From Candidatus Zixiibacteriota bacterium (GTDB lineage Bacteria; Zixibacteria; MSB-5A5; GN15; FEB-12), in contig JAGNLV010000002.1 in assembly GCA_017999435.1 (NCBI GenBank), positions 434,001 through 498,000 on the forward strand: a stretch of DNA of 64,000 bases, given 5' to 3'. Positions 34,245 to 44,360 of this stretch are shown here, in pieces (position 1 is the first letter of the stretch; each line of letters begins with the position of its first letter). The notes under the pieces were generated by a model. It did no database searches and was not told where the DNA came from. It was given only the letters and a program-made list of their open reading frames with translations. A program made the translations under genes and the position numbers.

Positions 34245-35228
34245 TTACTCCCCCAGCTCCTTGAGGCGCCTGGTGATGTTGTCCCAGATTTCCGGCCGGG
34301 TGCGGTCGTACCCGGCGGCGCGGTAGGCGTCGCGGGCGCGGCGCAAAAGCGCGGTTCCTTCGGCGCGCTTGCCCTCGGCGAGCAGGGCCTCGCCGAGGTC
34401 CTCGCACGCCTGTCCGATGGCTTCGCGGTTGTCAAGGCGTTCGGCCCAGGCGAGCACCGGGCGCAGCCACTGCTGCGCCTCCCGGTAGTCTCCCAGGTGG
34501 CGGTAGGTCATGCCGACGTGGTAGTCGGCGAAGAGTTTGGCGGTCTCATCGGAGAAGCGCCAGTGGTAGTCGCGGGCTTTGAGATAGCAGGCCAGGGCGC
34601 TGTCGAACTGCCCGTTGTCCCAGTAGGTGCCGCCGAGGTTGTTCCACAGGGGGCCGAGCCAGCGCTCTTCATCGGCCGCCTCGGCGGCGGCGATCCCCCG
34701 CCGGTTCCAGGCGATCTGGTCCTCGGGCGACGCGGCGACGATCGCGACCATGTGGGCGGCGTCCACGGCCCGGCCGAACAGGGCGTTGACCGAGCAGTAG
34801 TCAAACATGAGTTCGAATGTTTCGCGGGCGGCCGCGAGCTCGGAATCCTGCCACTGGTACCGCCCCCGGACGCCGAGGTAACGCGACCAGCCCATGGGGT
34901 CGGAATCCACGGCGATGGCGGCAGCCTGTTCGAGGTAGGGCCGCCCCTCCTCTTTCCGGTCCTGCACGAGGCACATGCGGGCCGTCTGGGCGAGAGCCTC
35001 GGTCTCGACGGAGCGGTTGAACTCCCGGCGGGCCTGGTCGACGGCCGACAGGTAGGTGCGCAGGGCGGCCGCATAGTCGCGGGCCTGAAACTCGGCGTCC
35101 CCCTGGCGGAGCAGGGAGTCGGCAGTGATGTCATCGCCAGAGGTCACGGGTACTCCTTGTGGTTTGATCTCGACAGCGGCGGCGGAGGCCGCCAGGAACA
35201 GCACGGTCAGTGCGGCGAGGTGTTTCAT
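34245..35228 (-). CDS. Exported TPR protein
   Basis: 327 residues from ATG 35228, preceded by GAGGAGACGGC. Signal peptide MKHLAALTVLFLAASAAA, then TPR-like helices along the whole length (DSLLRQGDAEFQARDYAAALRTYLSAVDQ; LWNNLGGTYWDNGQFDSALACYLKARDY; YHVGMTYRHLGDYREAQQWL). Probably a periplasmic scaffold. First gene of a tight three-gene row with the two membrane-TPR proteins (3 bases, then 28-base overlap). A TATATT box lies at 35267-35262 on the minus strand, but I see no good -35 with it. The long frame to 35405 is over-extension. Confidence 0.75.
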   Translation of the reverse strand: MKHLAALTVLFLAASAAAVEIKPQGVPVTSGDDITADSLLRQGDAEFQARDYAAALRTYLSAVDQARREFNRSVETEALAQTARMCLVQDRKEEGRPYLEQAAAIAVDSDPMGWSRYLGVRGRYQWQDSELAAARETFELMFDYCSVNALFGRAVDAAHMVAIVAASPEDQIAWNRRGIAAAEAADEERWLGPLWNNLGGTYWDNGQFDSALACYLKARDYHWRFSDETAKLFADYHVGMTYRHLGDYREAQQWLRPVLAWAERLDNREAIGQACEDLGEALLAEGKRAEGTALLRRARDAYRAAGYDRTRPEIWDNITRRLKELGE

Positions 35229-35319
35229 GCCGTCTCCTCGGTTTGCATCCGGTGGCGGACGGAATATAATCGACCGGAGCGGGCGCCGCCACCGCAAATC
35301 GGGCGCCGGGCATTTCCAT

Positions 35320-35348
35320 TTGACGCGGCCGGACCGCCCCCCTATATT
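35320..35348 (+). promoter_or_regulatory. Promoter of the gmd operon
   Basis: TTGACG (35320-35325), 17-base spacer, TATATT (35343-35348), 47 bases before the gmd start codon. Confidence 0.85.
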
Positions 35349-35395
35349 CACGCGCACTACCGAGACGCGCCGGCCATCGAGAAGGGACAGACTGA

Positions 35396-36361
<966 letters not shown>

Positions 36362-36364
36362 ACG

Positions 36365-37333
36365 ATGAACAAGCCGACCGCGTTCATAACCGGAATCGCC
36401 GGGTTTGCGGGCTCCTGGCTGGCGGAGGAACTGCTGGCCCACGGGTACCGGGTGACCGGGGGAGTGTATGCCGACGAACCGCTGGACAATCTGGCGGGCT
36501 GCCGCGGGCAGCTGGGGCTGGTGCCGTTCGACGTCGCGGATGCGGACCAGGCGGCCCGGACAATCGGCCGGATCCGCCCGGAGTACATCTTTCACCTGGC
36601 GGCGCTCGCCAGCGTGAGCCAGTCGCTGCAGCAGGAGCGCCTCACGCTGCGGGTGAACGTAGAGGGGACGCTCAACATGCTGGAGGCGGCGCGACGGGTC
36701 CGCCGGCTGCGGAAGTTCGTGTGGGCGGGTTCCTGCGACGCCTACGGAGTGGTTCGGGACAAGACGCTCACCGAGAAGGATCCGCTCGCGCCCACTTCGC
36801 CGTACGGCATTTCGAAGGCGGCCGGGGAGCATCTCTGCCGCTCGCATTTCCGCCGCTACGGCCTTCCGGTCACGGTGGCGCGGTCGTTCAACCACAGCGG
36901 TCCGCGGCAGGCGCCGATTTTCGTGATCGCCGATTTCGCCCGTCAGGCGGCGGCCATTGACCTGGGGCTGCAGCCCCCGCGGGTGCGCGTGGGGAATCTC
37001 GCGGCCCGGCGGGATTTCAGCGATGTCCGCGACATCGTCCGCGGTTACCGCCTGTTGGCCGAACGCGGCGCCCCGGGCGAAGTCTACCAGTTGTGCTCCG
37101 GACGGGCGACCTCGATCGAGACCGTCCTCCGCCTCCTGCTCGGGTTCACGGCGAAACCCGTCGCCATCGCGGTGGACCGGGGAAAGTGGCGCGCCGCCGA
37201 CATCCCCGTCCTGCGCGGATCCAACCGCCGGGCCGTTGAAGAACTCGGATTTGCCAACCGATACAGTCTGAAGCAAACGCTGCGGGAGACGTTCGCGTAC
37301 TGGAAAGAACGTCTGTCCGCCGAGAATGAATAA
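36365..37333 (+). CDS. rmd: GDP-4-dehydro-6-deoxy-D-mannose reductase (RMD-type)
   Basis: 322 residues. Reduces the GMD product, probably to GDP-D-rhamnose. Extended SDR: TGIAGFAGSWLAEELL at residues 9-24, HLAALASV, the YxxxK pair in SPYGISKAAGE, and RSFNHSGPRQ, typical of RMD. Three bases separate it from gmd, which supports the pathway call. Sequence cannot prove the stereochemistry of the product; a related epimerase-type reductase is the alternative. Confidence 0.85.
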   Translation: MNKPTAFITGIAGFAGSWLAEELLAHGYRVTGGVYADEPLDNLAGCRGQLGLVPFDVADADQAARTIGRIRPEYIFHLAALASVSQSLQQERLTLRVNVEGTLNMLEAARRVRRLRKFVWAGSCDAYGVVRDKTLTEKDPLAPTSPYGISKAAGEHLCRSHFRRYGLPVTVARSFNHSGPRQAPIFVIADFARQAAAIDLGLQPPRVRVGNLAARRDFSDVRDIVRGYRLLAERGAPGEVYQLCSGRATSIETVLRLLLGFTAKPVAIAVDRGKWRAADIPVLRGSNRRAVEELGFANRYSLKQTLRETFAYWKERLSAENE

Positions 37334-37352
37334 GGTGATGGAGTAATCCTGT

Positions 37353-38702
37353 ATGGCCAAGAAATCAGCTCCCAAGCAGTCCGGCGTGTCCGGTCACCGG
37401 CAGCTTATGGAGAAGATCACGAGCAAGAAAGCCAAGGCCGGTGTGATCGGTCTGGGCTACGTCGGACTGCCCCTGGCGGTGGAGCTGGTGCACGCCGGGT
37501 TTGAGGTCACCGGTTTTGACATTGCCGAGCCGAAAGTCAGGCTGCTCAACAGCGGACGGTCGGACATCGACGACGTGCCCGATGCCGTGGTGGCCGACAT
37601 GGTGGCGGCCAAAAAGTTCCGCGCCACCACCGACTTCCGCGCTCTCGGCGAGATGGACACCATTTCGATCTGCGTGCCGACCCCGCTGTCGAAGACGAAA
37701 GATCCCGACGTGTCGTTTATCCTGGCCGCGGTCGGCTCGGTCAAGCAGTTCATGCGCAAAGGGACGCTCGTCGTGCTCGAATCGACCACTTATCCGGGCA
37801 CGACGGAGGACCTAATCCTGCCGCTGCTTCAGGAGAAGGGGATGAAAGCGGGGGAGGATTTCTTCCTCGCCTTCTCGCCCGAGCGGGTGGATCCGGGGAA
37901 CCAGCGGTTCACGACGAAAAACACGCCGCGGGTGGTCGGGGGGATCACGCCCAAGTGCACCCAGGTGGCCAAGACATTCTACGAGCAGTCGATCCCGGAC
38001 ATCTACGCCGTGTCGTCGACCCAGGCGGCGGAGATGGTCAAGCTGCTGGAGAACACTTTCCGCTCGGTGAATATCGGCCTGGTGAACGAGGTGGCGCTGA
38101 TGTGCGACCGGCTCGGGCTGAACGTGTGGGAGATCATCGACGCGGCGGCGACCAAGCCCTTCGGGTTCATGCCGTTCTATCCCGGTCCGGGGCTCGGCGG
38201 GCACTGCATCCCGATCGATCCCCACTACCTGGCGTGGAAGCTGAAGTCGCTGAACTACTATGCCCGGTTCATCGAGCTGGCGGGGGACATCAACTCCTCG
38301 ATGCCCCACTACGTGGTCGACCGGGTGATGAGGATGCTCAACGAGCGGTTCGCCAAGGCGCTCAACAAGTCCTCGGTGCTCGTGCTGGGGATCGCCTACA
38401 AGGCGAACATCAAGGATGTGCGGGAGTCGCCGGCGCTGGACGTCATCAAGCTGCTGGAGGACCGCGGCGCGCGGGTGGTGTTCAATGACCCGCACGTCCC
38501 GTCGATTCAGTGGGAGGGGACGGCCCGGCGGTCCACCCGGCTGACGGCCGCGCTGCTGCGCAAGACCGACCTGGTGGTGATCGTGACCAACCACGCCCAG
38601 TACGACTACCAGTGGATAGTGGACAACGCCAAGGCGGTATTCGACACCCGCAACGCGACCCGGAAAGTGCGGAACGGGCGGAAGAAGATCGAAGTGCTGT
38701 AA
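37353..38702 (+). CDS. UDP-sugar 6-dehydrogenase (UDP-GlcNAc/UDP-Glc type)
   Basis: 449 residues. Oxidises the C6 hydroxyl of a UDP-hexose to the uronic acid with two NAD+. Seen: N-terminal Rossmann AGVIGLGYVGLPLAVEL (about 29-45), CVPTPL, SPERVDPGN, the catalytic cysteine in GPGLGGHCIPIDPHYL, and a C-terminal domain with GIAYKANIKDVRESPA. The GGHCIPIDP form and ESTTYPGTTED favour the WbpA/UDP-N-acetylglucosamine branch over plain UDP-glucose dehydrogenase, but I cannot settle it. Follows rmd by 19 bases; a strong terminator closes the operon. Confidence 0.85.
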   Translation: MAKKSAPKQSGVSGHRQLMEKITSKKAKAGVIGLGYVGLPLAVELVHAGFEVTGFDIAEPKVRLLNSGRSDIDDVPDAVVADMVAAKKFRATTDFRALGEMDTISICVPTPLSKTKDPDVSFILAAVGSVKQFMRKGTLVVLESTTYPGTTEDLILPLLQEKGMKAGEDFFLAFSPERVDPGNQRFTTKNTPRVVGGITPKCTQVAKTFYEQSIPDIYAVSSTQAAEMVKLLENTFRSVNIGLVNEVALMCDRLGLNVWEIIDAAATKPFGFMPFYPGPGLGGHCIPIDPHYLAWKLKSLNYYARFIELAGDINSSMPHYVVDRVMRMLNERFAKALNKSSVLVLGIAYKANIKDVRESPALDVIKLLEDRGARVVFNDPHVPSIQWEGTARRSTRLTAALLRKTDLVVIVTNHAQYDYQWIVDNAKAVFDTRNATRKVRNGRKKIEVL

Positions 38703-38731
38703 GCGCTTGACCGACCGGAGGCTTTGACGGA

Positions 38732-38755
38732 AAACCCGGCGCCGCCGGGTTTTTC
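38732..38755 (+). terminator. Intrinsic terminator of the gmd-rmd-ugd operon
   Basis: AAAACCCGGC (38732-38741), loop GCC, GCCGGGTTTT (38745-38754), in all five T. A classic terminator 30 bases after the stop codon. Confidence 0.9.
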
Positions 38756-38828
38756 GTTGACCGGCCCGGCGGCCGGTCAATCGGGCGGGGCATTCTGCCG
38801 ATACTGTGATCAGAAAACCAACGGCAGG

Positions 38829-40676
38829 ATGATGGAAACACCGAATACCGACCGCCCTCCGGATCAGGAAATCGCCGTTCTCCTGCGGGATCTCCTGCGG
38901 ACGATCAAAGCTGTCTGCATGTACCCGGAGACGAATTCGCTCCCGCAGTCGCTCCGGCAGTCATTCGCCAGCCGGCTGCTCGACCTGCTCGAGGAGCAGG
39001 GGGAGATCCGGCTGGGGGTCGACAACGGGGTCATTCTGCGCAACGGGGAAATCGTGCACCGCGACAAGTCGCGGGAGGACAATCTCGCCGCCATCTTTTT
39101 CAGCGCCGGCATCACGGAACTCAGTTTCAAGCGGGGGCTGACGGCGGCGAGCATCGACCGTCTGCTCGGAGCGATCCGGACTTATCTCACGGCGCCCGCG
39201 GGCCACGGCGATCTCCCGTCGCTTCTGTGGGAAGCGGCGCCCGAGGGTTTCTCGTTCCAGTCGGCGGAGGATGTGGCCCTGGCCGAGTATGACGCCGGTT
39301 TCCGCGTCCAGGAGTACTTCCACCGGGAGGACGAGCGGCGCCGGGCAGGGGGCGATACGCCCGACGGGTATGAAGCGATATTCCTGAGCGAAGACGCGCT
39401 CGAGGGGAGAGCGGCGCCGGAGACGGTGGACGGGCACCTGACACCCGGCGGCGTGTTCGAGGTTGAGCCGGAGGAGGCCGCCCGCCTCCGGGCGCAGGCG
39501 GCGGCGGAAGCCATGGGGCTGTCCAATCTGCCCCCGGTGCCGGTGCCCAGCGTGCGCGACATCCTCTCCCGCGAGAACAGCCTCAGCGCCGACGAGCAGG
39601 CCCGGATGGAGCAACTGCTGGCGCAGGATGCCGCCTTCAACCTGTACGAGTCAACGTCGCACCTCCTCATCGAGCTGCTCATGCAGGAGACCACGCTCAA
39701 GGGATTCGACGAGACGGCGATCATCTGCGAGAAAATGTTGAACGAGTTCGTGGCCCAGGGCCAGGTGGCGCATGCGGCCTTCCTGCTGCGGTCCCTGAGG
39801 AATCTCGGAGAGCGCATCCGGGGAGCCAAGCCGCGCTGGGCCGACCGGCTGGAAGGGATCTACATGACCGCCGGGAGCCGGGAGCGCCTGCGCCTCCTGG
39901 CCAAAGCGCTGAACGAGCACACCGAGATCACCGAGAGCGACCTCCGGCGGTACCTCGACCTGTTCGACTGGCAGGCCCTGAGCGCGCTGACCGATCTACT
40001 CGGCGAACTGGAGCACCGCCCCCACCGCGAGACGCTCTGCCGGTACCTGGTGGATCACGGCCGCGGCAAGGAGGAAATCCTCGCCAAGGGTGTGTACGAC
40101 AAACGGTGGTACGTGGTGCGGAATTCGGTGATGATCCTCGGCCACATCGGCGACGACCGGGCGCTCCAGCACCTGAAACAGGCGGTCGCCCACGAGGACC
40201 GGCGGGTGCGGATCGAGCTGGTGGAGGCGGTGCGGGGGAAAGAGCACGCCGGAGCCCTCGAGATTCTCGGCCGGCTGGTATTCGACCCGGACGAAGAAGT
40301 TCACCGGGAGGCGATGGCCGCGCTGATGGGGAGTTCCGGGGCGGGCGCGTTCGAGGCGCTCGCCGGAGCGGTCACGGCCGAATCGTTCGGCCAACTCGAT
40401 CCCCAGGACCAGATCGCGCTGCTGGTGGCGTACTCGCGCCGGGGGAAAGAGCGGGCGGTGCCGCACCTGGCCCGGCTGATCGCCCGCTTCAACCCGACGC
40501 GGAATCCGATCCGGACGTTTTTCCGAGCGGCCGCATTCGATGCCCTCGAGCAGAACCCGAGCGAGAAAGCGGGCGCGCTCCTGCAACGCCTGACCGGCTC
40601 GTGGCGCCCGGATATCCGCCGGCGCGCGACCCGCTGTCTGAGCCGCCGCAAAGCGCCGACCGGAGGTGAGGCATGA
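38829..40676 (+). CDS. HEAT-repeat protein paired with HD-GYP protein
   Basis: 615 residues. The first ~115 residues form a module (LLRTIKAVCMYPETNSLPQS; ILRNGEIV; IFFSAGITELSFKRGLTAASIDRLLGAI) that I do not know by name but which recurs at the N-terminus of the next protein. A variable acidic middle follows, then HEAT-like helical repeats from about 430 (YVVRNSVMILGHIGDDRALQHLKQAV, REAMAALMGSSGAGAFEALAGAV). No enzyme motif. ATG 38829 is taken, with an AGG just before; ATG 38832 is equally possible. Its stop overlaps the ATG of the HD-GYP gene (ATGA), so the two are translated together and likely act together. Confidence 0.7.
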   Translation: MMETPNTDRPPDQEIAVLLRDLLRTIKAVCMYPETNSLPQSLRQSFASRLLDLLEEQGEIRLGVDNGVILRNGEIVHRDKSREDNLAAIFFSAGITELSFKRGLTAASIDRLLGAIRTYLTAPAGHGDLPSLLWEAAPEGFSFQSAEDVALAEYDAGFRVQEYFHREDERRRAGGDTPDGYEAIFLSEDALEGRAAPETVDGHLTPGGVFEVEPEEAARLRAQAAAEAMGLSNLPPVPVPSVRDILSRENSLSADEQARMEQLLAQDAAFNLYESTSHLLIELLMQETTLKGFDETAIICEKMLNEFVAQGQVAHAAFLLRSLRNLGERIRGAKPRWADRLEGIYMTAGSRERLRLLAKALNEHTEITESDLRRYLDLFDWQALSALTDLLGELEHRPHRETLCRYLVDHGRGKEEILAKGVYDKRWYVVRNSVMILGHIGDDRALQHLKQAVAHEDRRVRIELVEAVRGKEHAGALEILGRLVFDPDEEVHREAMAALMGSSGAGAFEALAGAVTAESFGQLDPQDQIALLVAYSRRGKERAVPHLARLIARFNPTRNPIRTFFRAAAFDALEQNPSEKAGALLQRLTGSWRPDIRRRATRCLSRRKAPTGGEA

Positions 40677-42115
40677 CGACCGCAGTCGATACCGGCAAAA
40701 CCCGGGTGGCGGAAACGGAACGGGACGAAAAGCTCGTCAACGCCTTCTTCGTGCTGTACCGGAACGCCCGAATCATGGAGCCGGCCAACAAGGCGTTCGT
40801 GAAGCAGTGCGCCCATTTTCTCGAGCTGCTCCAGCCGGGGCTGAAGGCCGATGCCGAGGTGGCGATCAAGGCGGTGCGGGGCCGCTATTTCACCAACGAG
40901 CGCTTCGTCCGCTTCTCCGACCCCAGCGGCGCGGCCGCCGCCGTCACCGCCGACTGGGAGGCCCTCGGAATCGGCGGGGTCCGTTTCCTGCCGGAGGTCA
41001 CCGAGGATCATCTGCGCGGGTTTTTCAGTTTCATGGCCGCGCTGACGCCCCGCGGGCGGAGTCTCGCGGAACTGCAGGAGGAACTCGACCGCCACATCCC
41101 CGCCACCGTCTTCCTCCTCGCGCTGCCGGACGAAAACGAAGACGACGAAGACGAAGCGGAGCGGCGCCGCCAGCTCCGGCTCCAGGCGCGGACGACGTTT
41201 TTCCGCGCCGTCTCCGCAGTCTCGGAACTGCTCGCCCGCACGGCCGTGGAGCGCGATGTCAATCTGGCCAAGACCCGGAGGGTCGTGCACGCGCTCATCG
41301 ACCACCTGTCGAAGGACAAGGATTCGCTGGTGGAGCTGTCGGCCATCAAGGATTTCGACGACTACACCTACGCCCACTCGGTCAACGTGTCGGTGTACTC
41401 GCTGACTCTGGGGATCCGCCTGGGCCTCGACCGTCCGCGCCTGTCACAGCTCGGCTTTGCCGCGCTCTTCCACGACGCGGGGAAGGTGCGGCTGGACCGC
41501 GACCTGATCAACAAGCCGGACTCGTTCGATGAGAACGACTGGATCCAGATGCAGATGCACCCGGCGCTGGGGGCCAAGACGATCCTGCGCAGCATGAAGC
41601 TCGACCAGCACACGGCGCGGGCGGCGCGCGGGGCGTTCGAACACCACATCAACGCCGATTACACCGGCTACCCCCTGCTCCACGACATCCGGCCGCTGAA
41701 CCTGTACTCGCAGATTATCACGATCGCCGACACGTTCGATGCCCTCACCTCCGACCGGGTGTATTTCCGGAAAGCGATGGCGCCGGATCAAGTGATCCGG
41801 AAGATGCGGTTCCAGATGACGGCCAAATTCAATCCGATCCTGATCGCCCTGTTCAACGAGGTGATGGGCATCTACCCGGCCGGGAGCATGGCGCTGTTGA
41901 GCACGGATGAGATCGCGGTGATCATGGCCGCTAATGCGGAGCTGTACGACCGGCCCTATGTCCAGATCGTGGGCAACCGGGAGGGCCTCCTGCCGGAACC
42001 GGAGTGGGTCGATCTGGCCCGCGCCGATCAGATCAACCGCCGCATCGTCCGGCTGATCGACCCGGAGCGCTACGGCCTGAAGGTTCGCGACTTCATCCTG
42101 TCGGGCCCGGAGTAA
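40673..42115 (+). CDS. HD-GYP domain protein (probable cyclic-di-nucleotide phosphodiesterase)
   Basis: 480 residues. Residues about 20-130 share the N-terminal module of the preceding HEAT protein (NARIMEPANKAFVKQC; YFTNERFVRF; ALGIGGVRFLPEVTEDHLRGFF). The HD-GYP domain runs from about 215: HSVNVSVYSLTLG, the metal-binding LFHDAGKV, MHPALGAKTIL, HHINADYTGYP and ITIADTFDALTSDR. The metal motifs look intact, although HHERxDGxGYP reads HHINADYTGYP, so substrate or activity may be shifted. HD-GYP enzymes break down c-di-GMP or related dinucleotides. The last 23 bases overlap the convergent ada gene. Confidence 0.85.
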   Translation: MTTAVDTGKTRVAETERDEKLVNAFFVLYRNARIMEPANKAFVKQCAHFLELLQPGLKADAEVAIKAVRGRYFTNERFVRFSDPSGAAAAVTADWEALGIGGVRFLPEVTEDHLRGFFSFMAALTPRGRSLAELQEELDRHIPATVFLLALPDENEDDEDEAERRRQLRLQARTTFFRAVSAVSELLARTAVERDVNLAKTRRVVHALIDHLSKDKDSLVELSAIKDFDDYTYAHSVNVSVYSLTLGIRLGLDRPRLSQLGFAALFHDAGKVRLDRDLINKPDSFDENDWIQMQMHPALGAKTILRSMKLDQHTARAARGAFEHHINADYTGYPLLHDIRPLNLYSQIITIADTFDALTSDRVYFRKAMAPDQVIRKMRFQMTAKFNPILIALFNEVMGIYPAGSMALLSTDEIAVIMAANAELYDRPYVQIVGNREGLLPEPEWVDLARADQINRRIVRLIDPERYGLKVRDFILSGPE

Positions 42116-43181
42116 CCGGACTCGTTTCCCGGCGCGACAGCACCCGCCGCTCATGGGCCAGCAGCCACTGCTTGCGCCATATCCCGCCGCCGTACCCGCA
42201 CAGGGTTCCGTCCGCACGAATCACCCGATGGCAGGGGATCACGAGGGCCAGGCGATTGCGGCTGTTGGCCCGCCCGACTGCGCGCACGGCGGCCGGACGG
42301 CCGAGCCGCGCGGCCATCTGCGCATATGACCAGGCGGCCCCCGGCGGGATAGTCTGCAGAAGCGACCAGACCGCCAGTTCGAAGGGAGTGCCGTCCGGAA
42401 CGAGCGGGACCGAGAAGTCCAGCGAACGCCCCTCGAAATAACTCTTCAGTTGCTCCGCCACCGCGGCGAGGTGCGGATGGGGACCGGGGACGACCGCGGT
42501 CGCCGACCGTTCCCGGAGCTTCCCGACGGTTTGCTGCCACCCGCCGCGGTCGACAAAATCGAGCAGATGCAGCCCGGAGTCGTCGGCCACCGCGACCATC
42601 GGACCGAGCGGCGTCTCGATCGCCTGCGCGAACAGGCAAGCCACCGTCTCGAGGCGGCTCGGCGGTGCGCCGAAGGCGTTCCGGAAGGCCTCGAAGAAGC
42701 CGCTGGCGGACTCGTACCCGTGGTCGATCTGGGCCCCGATGACCGATTCCCCCCGGCGGATTTCGTGGAGCGCCAGGCCCAGGCGCCGGGCGCGCTGGTA
42801 GGCGTGGAAGGTCATGCCGTAGTAGCGCTGGAACTGCCGCCGGGCGGTCGAAGGATCGATCCCGCGCGCGCGGAGTAGGGCGCCGGAAATCTTCCCGCCG
42901 GGGGACTCATCGACCAGGTTGCGCAGGGCGCGGACCAGCGCCGGGGCGGGCCGCTCGACCTCGAGCGGAGCGCACCGGGCGCAGGGGCGATACCCGGCCT
43001 GGAGCGCCTCCCGCGGGAAGGCGAAGAACTGGACGTTCTCCTCTTTGGGTTTGCGGGCCGGGCAGGTGGGCCGGCAGAAGATGCCGGTGGTGCGGACGCC
43101 GACGTAGAAGACGCCCTCGAAGGTGGCGTCACGGTCGCGAAGCGCCCGGTACATGATGGCGGGAGGCGGCAGGTGGCTCAT
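42093..43181 (-). CDS. ada: Ada: methylphosphotriester / O6-methylguanine repair and regulator
   Basis: 362 residues. Bifunctional repair protein and activator of the adaptive response. Three parts in order: Ada zinc domain with Cys ligands in FCRPTC and PCARC (the first being the methyl-phosphotriester acceptor), an AraC-type helix-turn-helix region (ARRQFQRYYGMTFHAYQRARRLGLALHEI; VIGAQIDHGYESASGFFEAFRNAFG), and the methyltransferase domain with the active cysteine in IPCHRVIRADGTLCGYGGG. ATG 43181 is taken as start; no good ribosome site is seen, and ATG 43154 is an alternative. Gene stands alone, convergent with the HD-GYP gene. Confidence 0.95.
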   Translation of the reverse strand: MSHLPPPAIMYRALRDRDATFEGVFYVGVRTTGIFCRPTCPARKPKEENVQFFAFPREALQAGYRPCARCAPLEVERPAPALVRALRNLVDESPGGKISGALLRARGIDPSTARRQFQRYYGMTFHAYQRARRLGLALHEIRRGESVIGAQIDHGYESASGFFEAFRNAFGAPPSRLETVACLFAQAIETPLGPMVAVADDSGLHLLDFVDRGGWQQTVGKLRERSATAVVPGPHPHLAAVAEQLKSYFEGRSLDFSVPLVPDGTPFELAVWSLLQTIPPGAAWSYAQMAARLGRPAAVRAVGRANSRNRLALVIPCHRVIRADGTLCGYGGGIWRKQWLLAHERRVLSRRETSPVTPGPTG

Positions 43182-43282
43182 GGTCGGTGGTTCGTATCTC
43201 CGGTTAAGCTTTTTGTCCCAAGGTAACGGGGGCGGGCCGTTCGCGCATCCGAAAACGGGGCACGGAATTCCGGAAAGAGACG

Positions 43283-44347
43283 TCAGCAAATGCGCGGCAA
43301 TTGCTCGCCCACGGGCATGTCGACGATCCGCTCCGTGCCGAGCACGGTCCGCAGGGTCACCTCTCCGGGCCGGTCGGCGTGGACCTCGCCGATGACCGCC
43401 GCCCTGGCGCCGAGCGGATGGGCGCGCATGAGGGCGAGGGCGCGATCGGCCGCCTCGGCGCTCACCACCGCCGTCAGCTTGCCCTCGTTGGCGACGTAGA
43501 GGGGGTCGAGGCCGAGCAGCTCGCAGGCGCCGGCGACGGGCGGGTCGATCGGCACCTGCGCCCCGACCAGGCGGATGCCGACCCGGGAGGCGCGGGCGAA
43601 TTCGTTGAGGGTGGCGGCCAGCCCGCCGCGGGTCGGATCGCGCATGGCGTGGAGCGCGCCGCCAACCCCGGCGACCAGCGCGGCCACGAGCCCGTTGAGG
43701 GGGGCCGTGTCGCTGACAATGGGGCTTTCGAAAGCGAGACCCTCGCGCCGGGAGAGGACCGCCAGGCCGTGGTTGCCGAGCGGCCCGCTGATCAACACGC
43801 GATCCCCCGGCCGGAGCCGGTCGACGCCGATGTCGTAGGGGTGGGAAATGACTCCGATCCCGGCCGTGTTGATGAACAGCTTGTCCCCTTTGCCCCGGTT
43901 GACGACCTTGGTGTCGCCGGTGACGATCTGCACGCCGGCGGCGGCCGCCGCCTTCCGCATGGACTGCACGACGCGGGCCAGGTCCGCGATCGGCAGCCCC
44001 TCCTCGATGATGAACCCGGCGCTCAAAAAGAGCGGGCGCGCGCCGTTCATGGAGAGGTCGTTGACGGTGCCGTTCACGGCCAGGTCGCCGATGTCGCCGC
44101 CGGGAAAGAAGAGCGGGTCAACGACGAAGGAATCGGTCGAGAAGGAGAGGCGCAGGCCGTCGATTTCCACCGTGGCCTGGTCATCCTGCCGCCGCAGCAT
44201 CGGATTGTCGAAAGCCTCGACAAAGAGCCGCGCGATCAGGTCGTTGGCGAGCCGGCCGCCGCTGCCGTGGGCCAACTGGATGGTCGCGGGGGCCGAGAGG
44301 GGCAGCGGGCAGGAGAAGGACGGCTCGGGGAGAGGTTCATCGGGCAT
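43283..44347 (-). CDS. hypE: Hydrogenase maturation factor HypE
   Basis: 354 residues. Dehydrates the carbamoyl group carried on its C-terminal cysteine to a thiocyanate, the source of CN- for NiFe-hydrogenase. Seen: HGSGGR near the N-terminus (IQLAHGSGGRLANDLI), the ATP-binding DSFVVDPLFFPGGDIG and TGDTKVV, DPTRGGLA, and the essential C-terminal PRIC ending exactly at the last codon. ATG 44347 fits the family N-terminus; a much longer frame to 45133 is antisense-free overlap with hypD in another frame. Last gene of the hyp operon, 13 bases after hypD. Confidence 0.96.
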   Translation of the reverse strand: MPDEPLPEPSFSCPLPLSAPATIQLAHGSGGRLANDLIARLFVEAFDNPMLRRQDDQATVEIDGLRLSFSTDSFVVDPLFFPGGDIGDLAVNGTVNDLSMNGARPLFLSAGFIIEEGLPIADLARVVQSMRKAAAAAGVQIVTGDTKVVNRGKGDKLFINTAGIGVISHPYDIGVDRLRPGDRVLISGPLGNHGLAVLSRREGLAFESPIVSDTAPLNGLVAALVAGVGGALHAMRDPTRGGLAATLNEFARASRVGIRLVGAQVPIDPPVAGACELLGLDPLYVANEGKLTAVVSAEAADRALALMRAHPLGARAAVIGEVHADRPGEVTLRTVLGTERIVDMPVGEQLPRIC

Positions 44348-44360
44348 AGCGGGTAACCCT

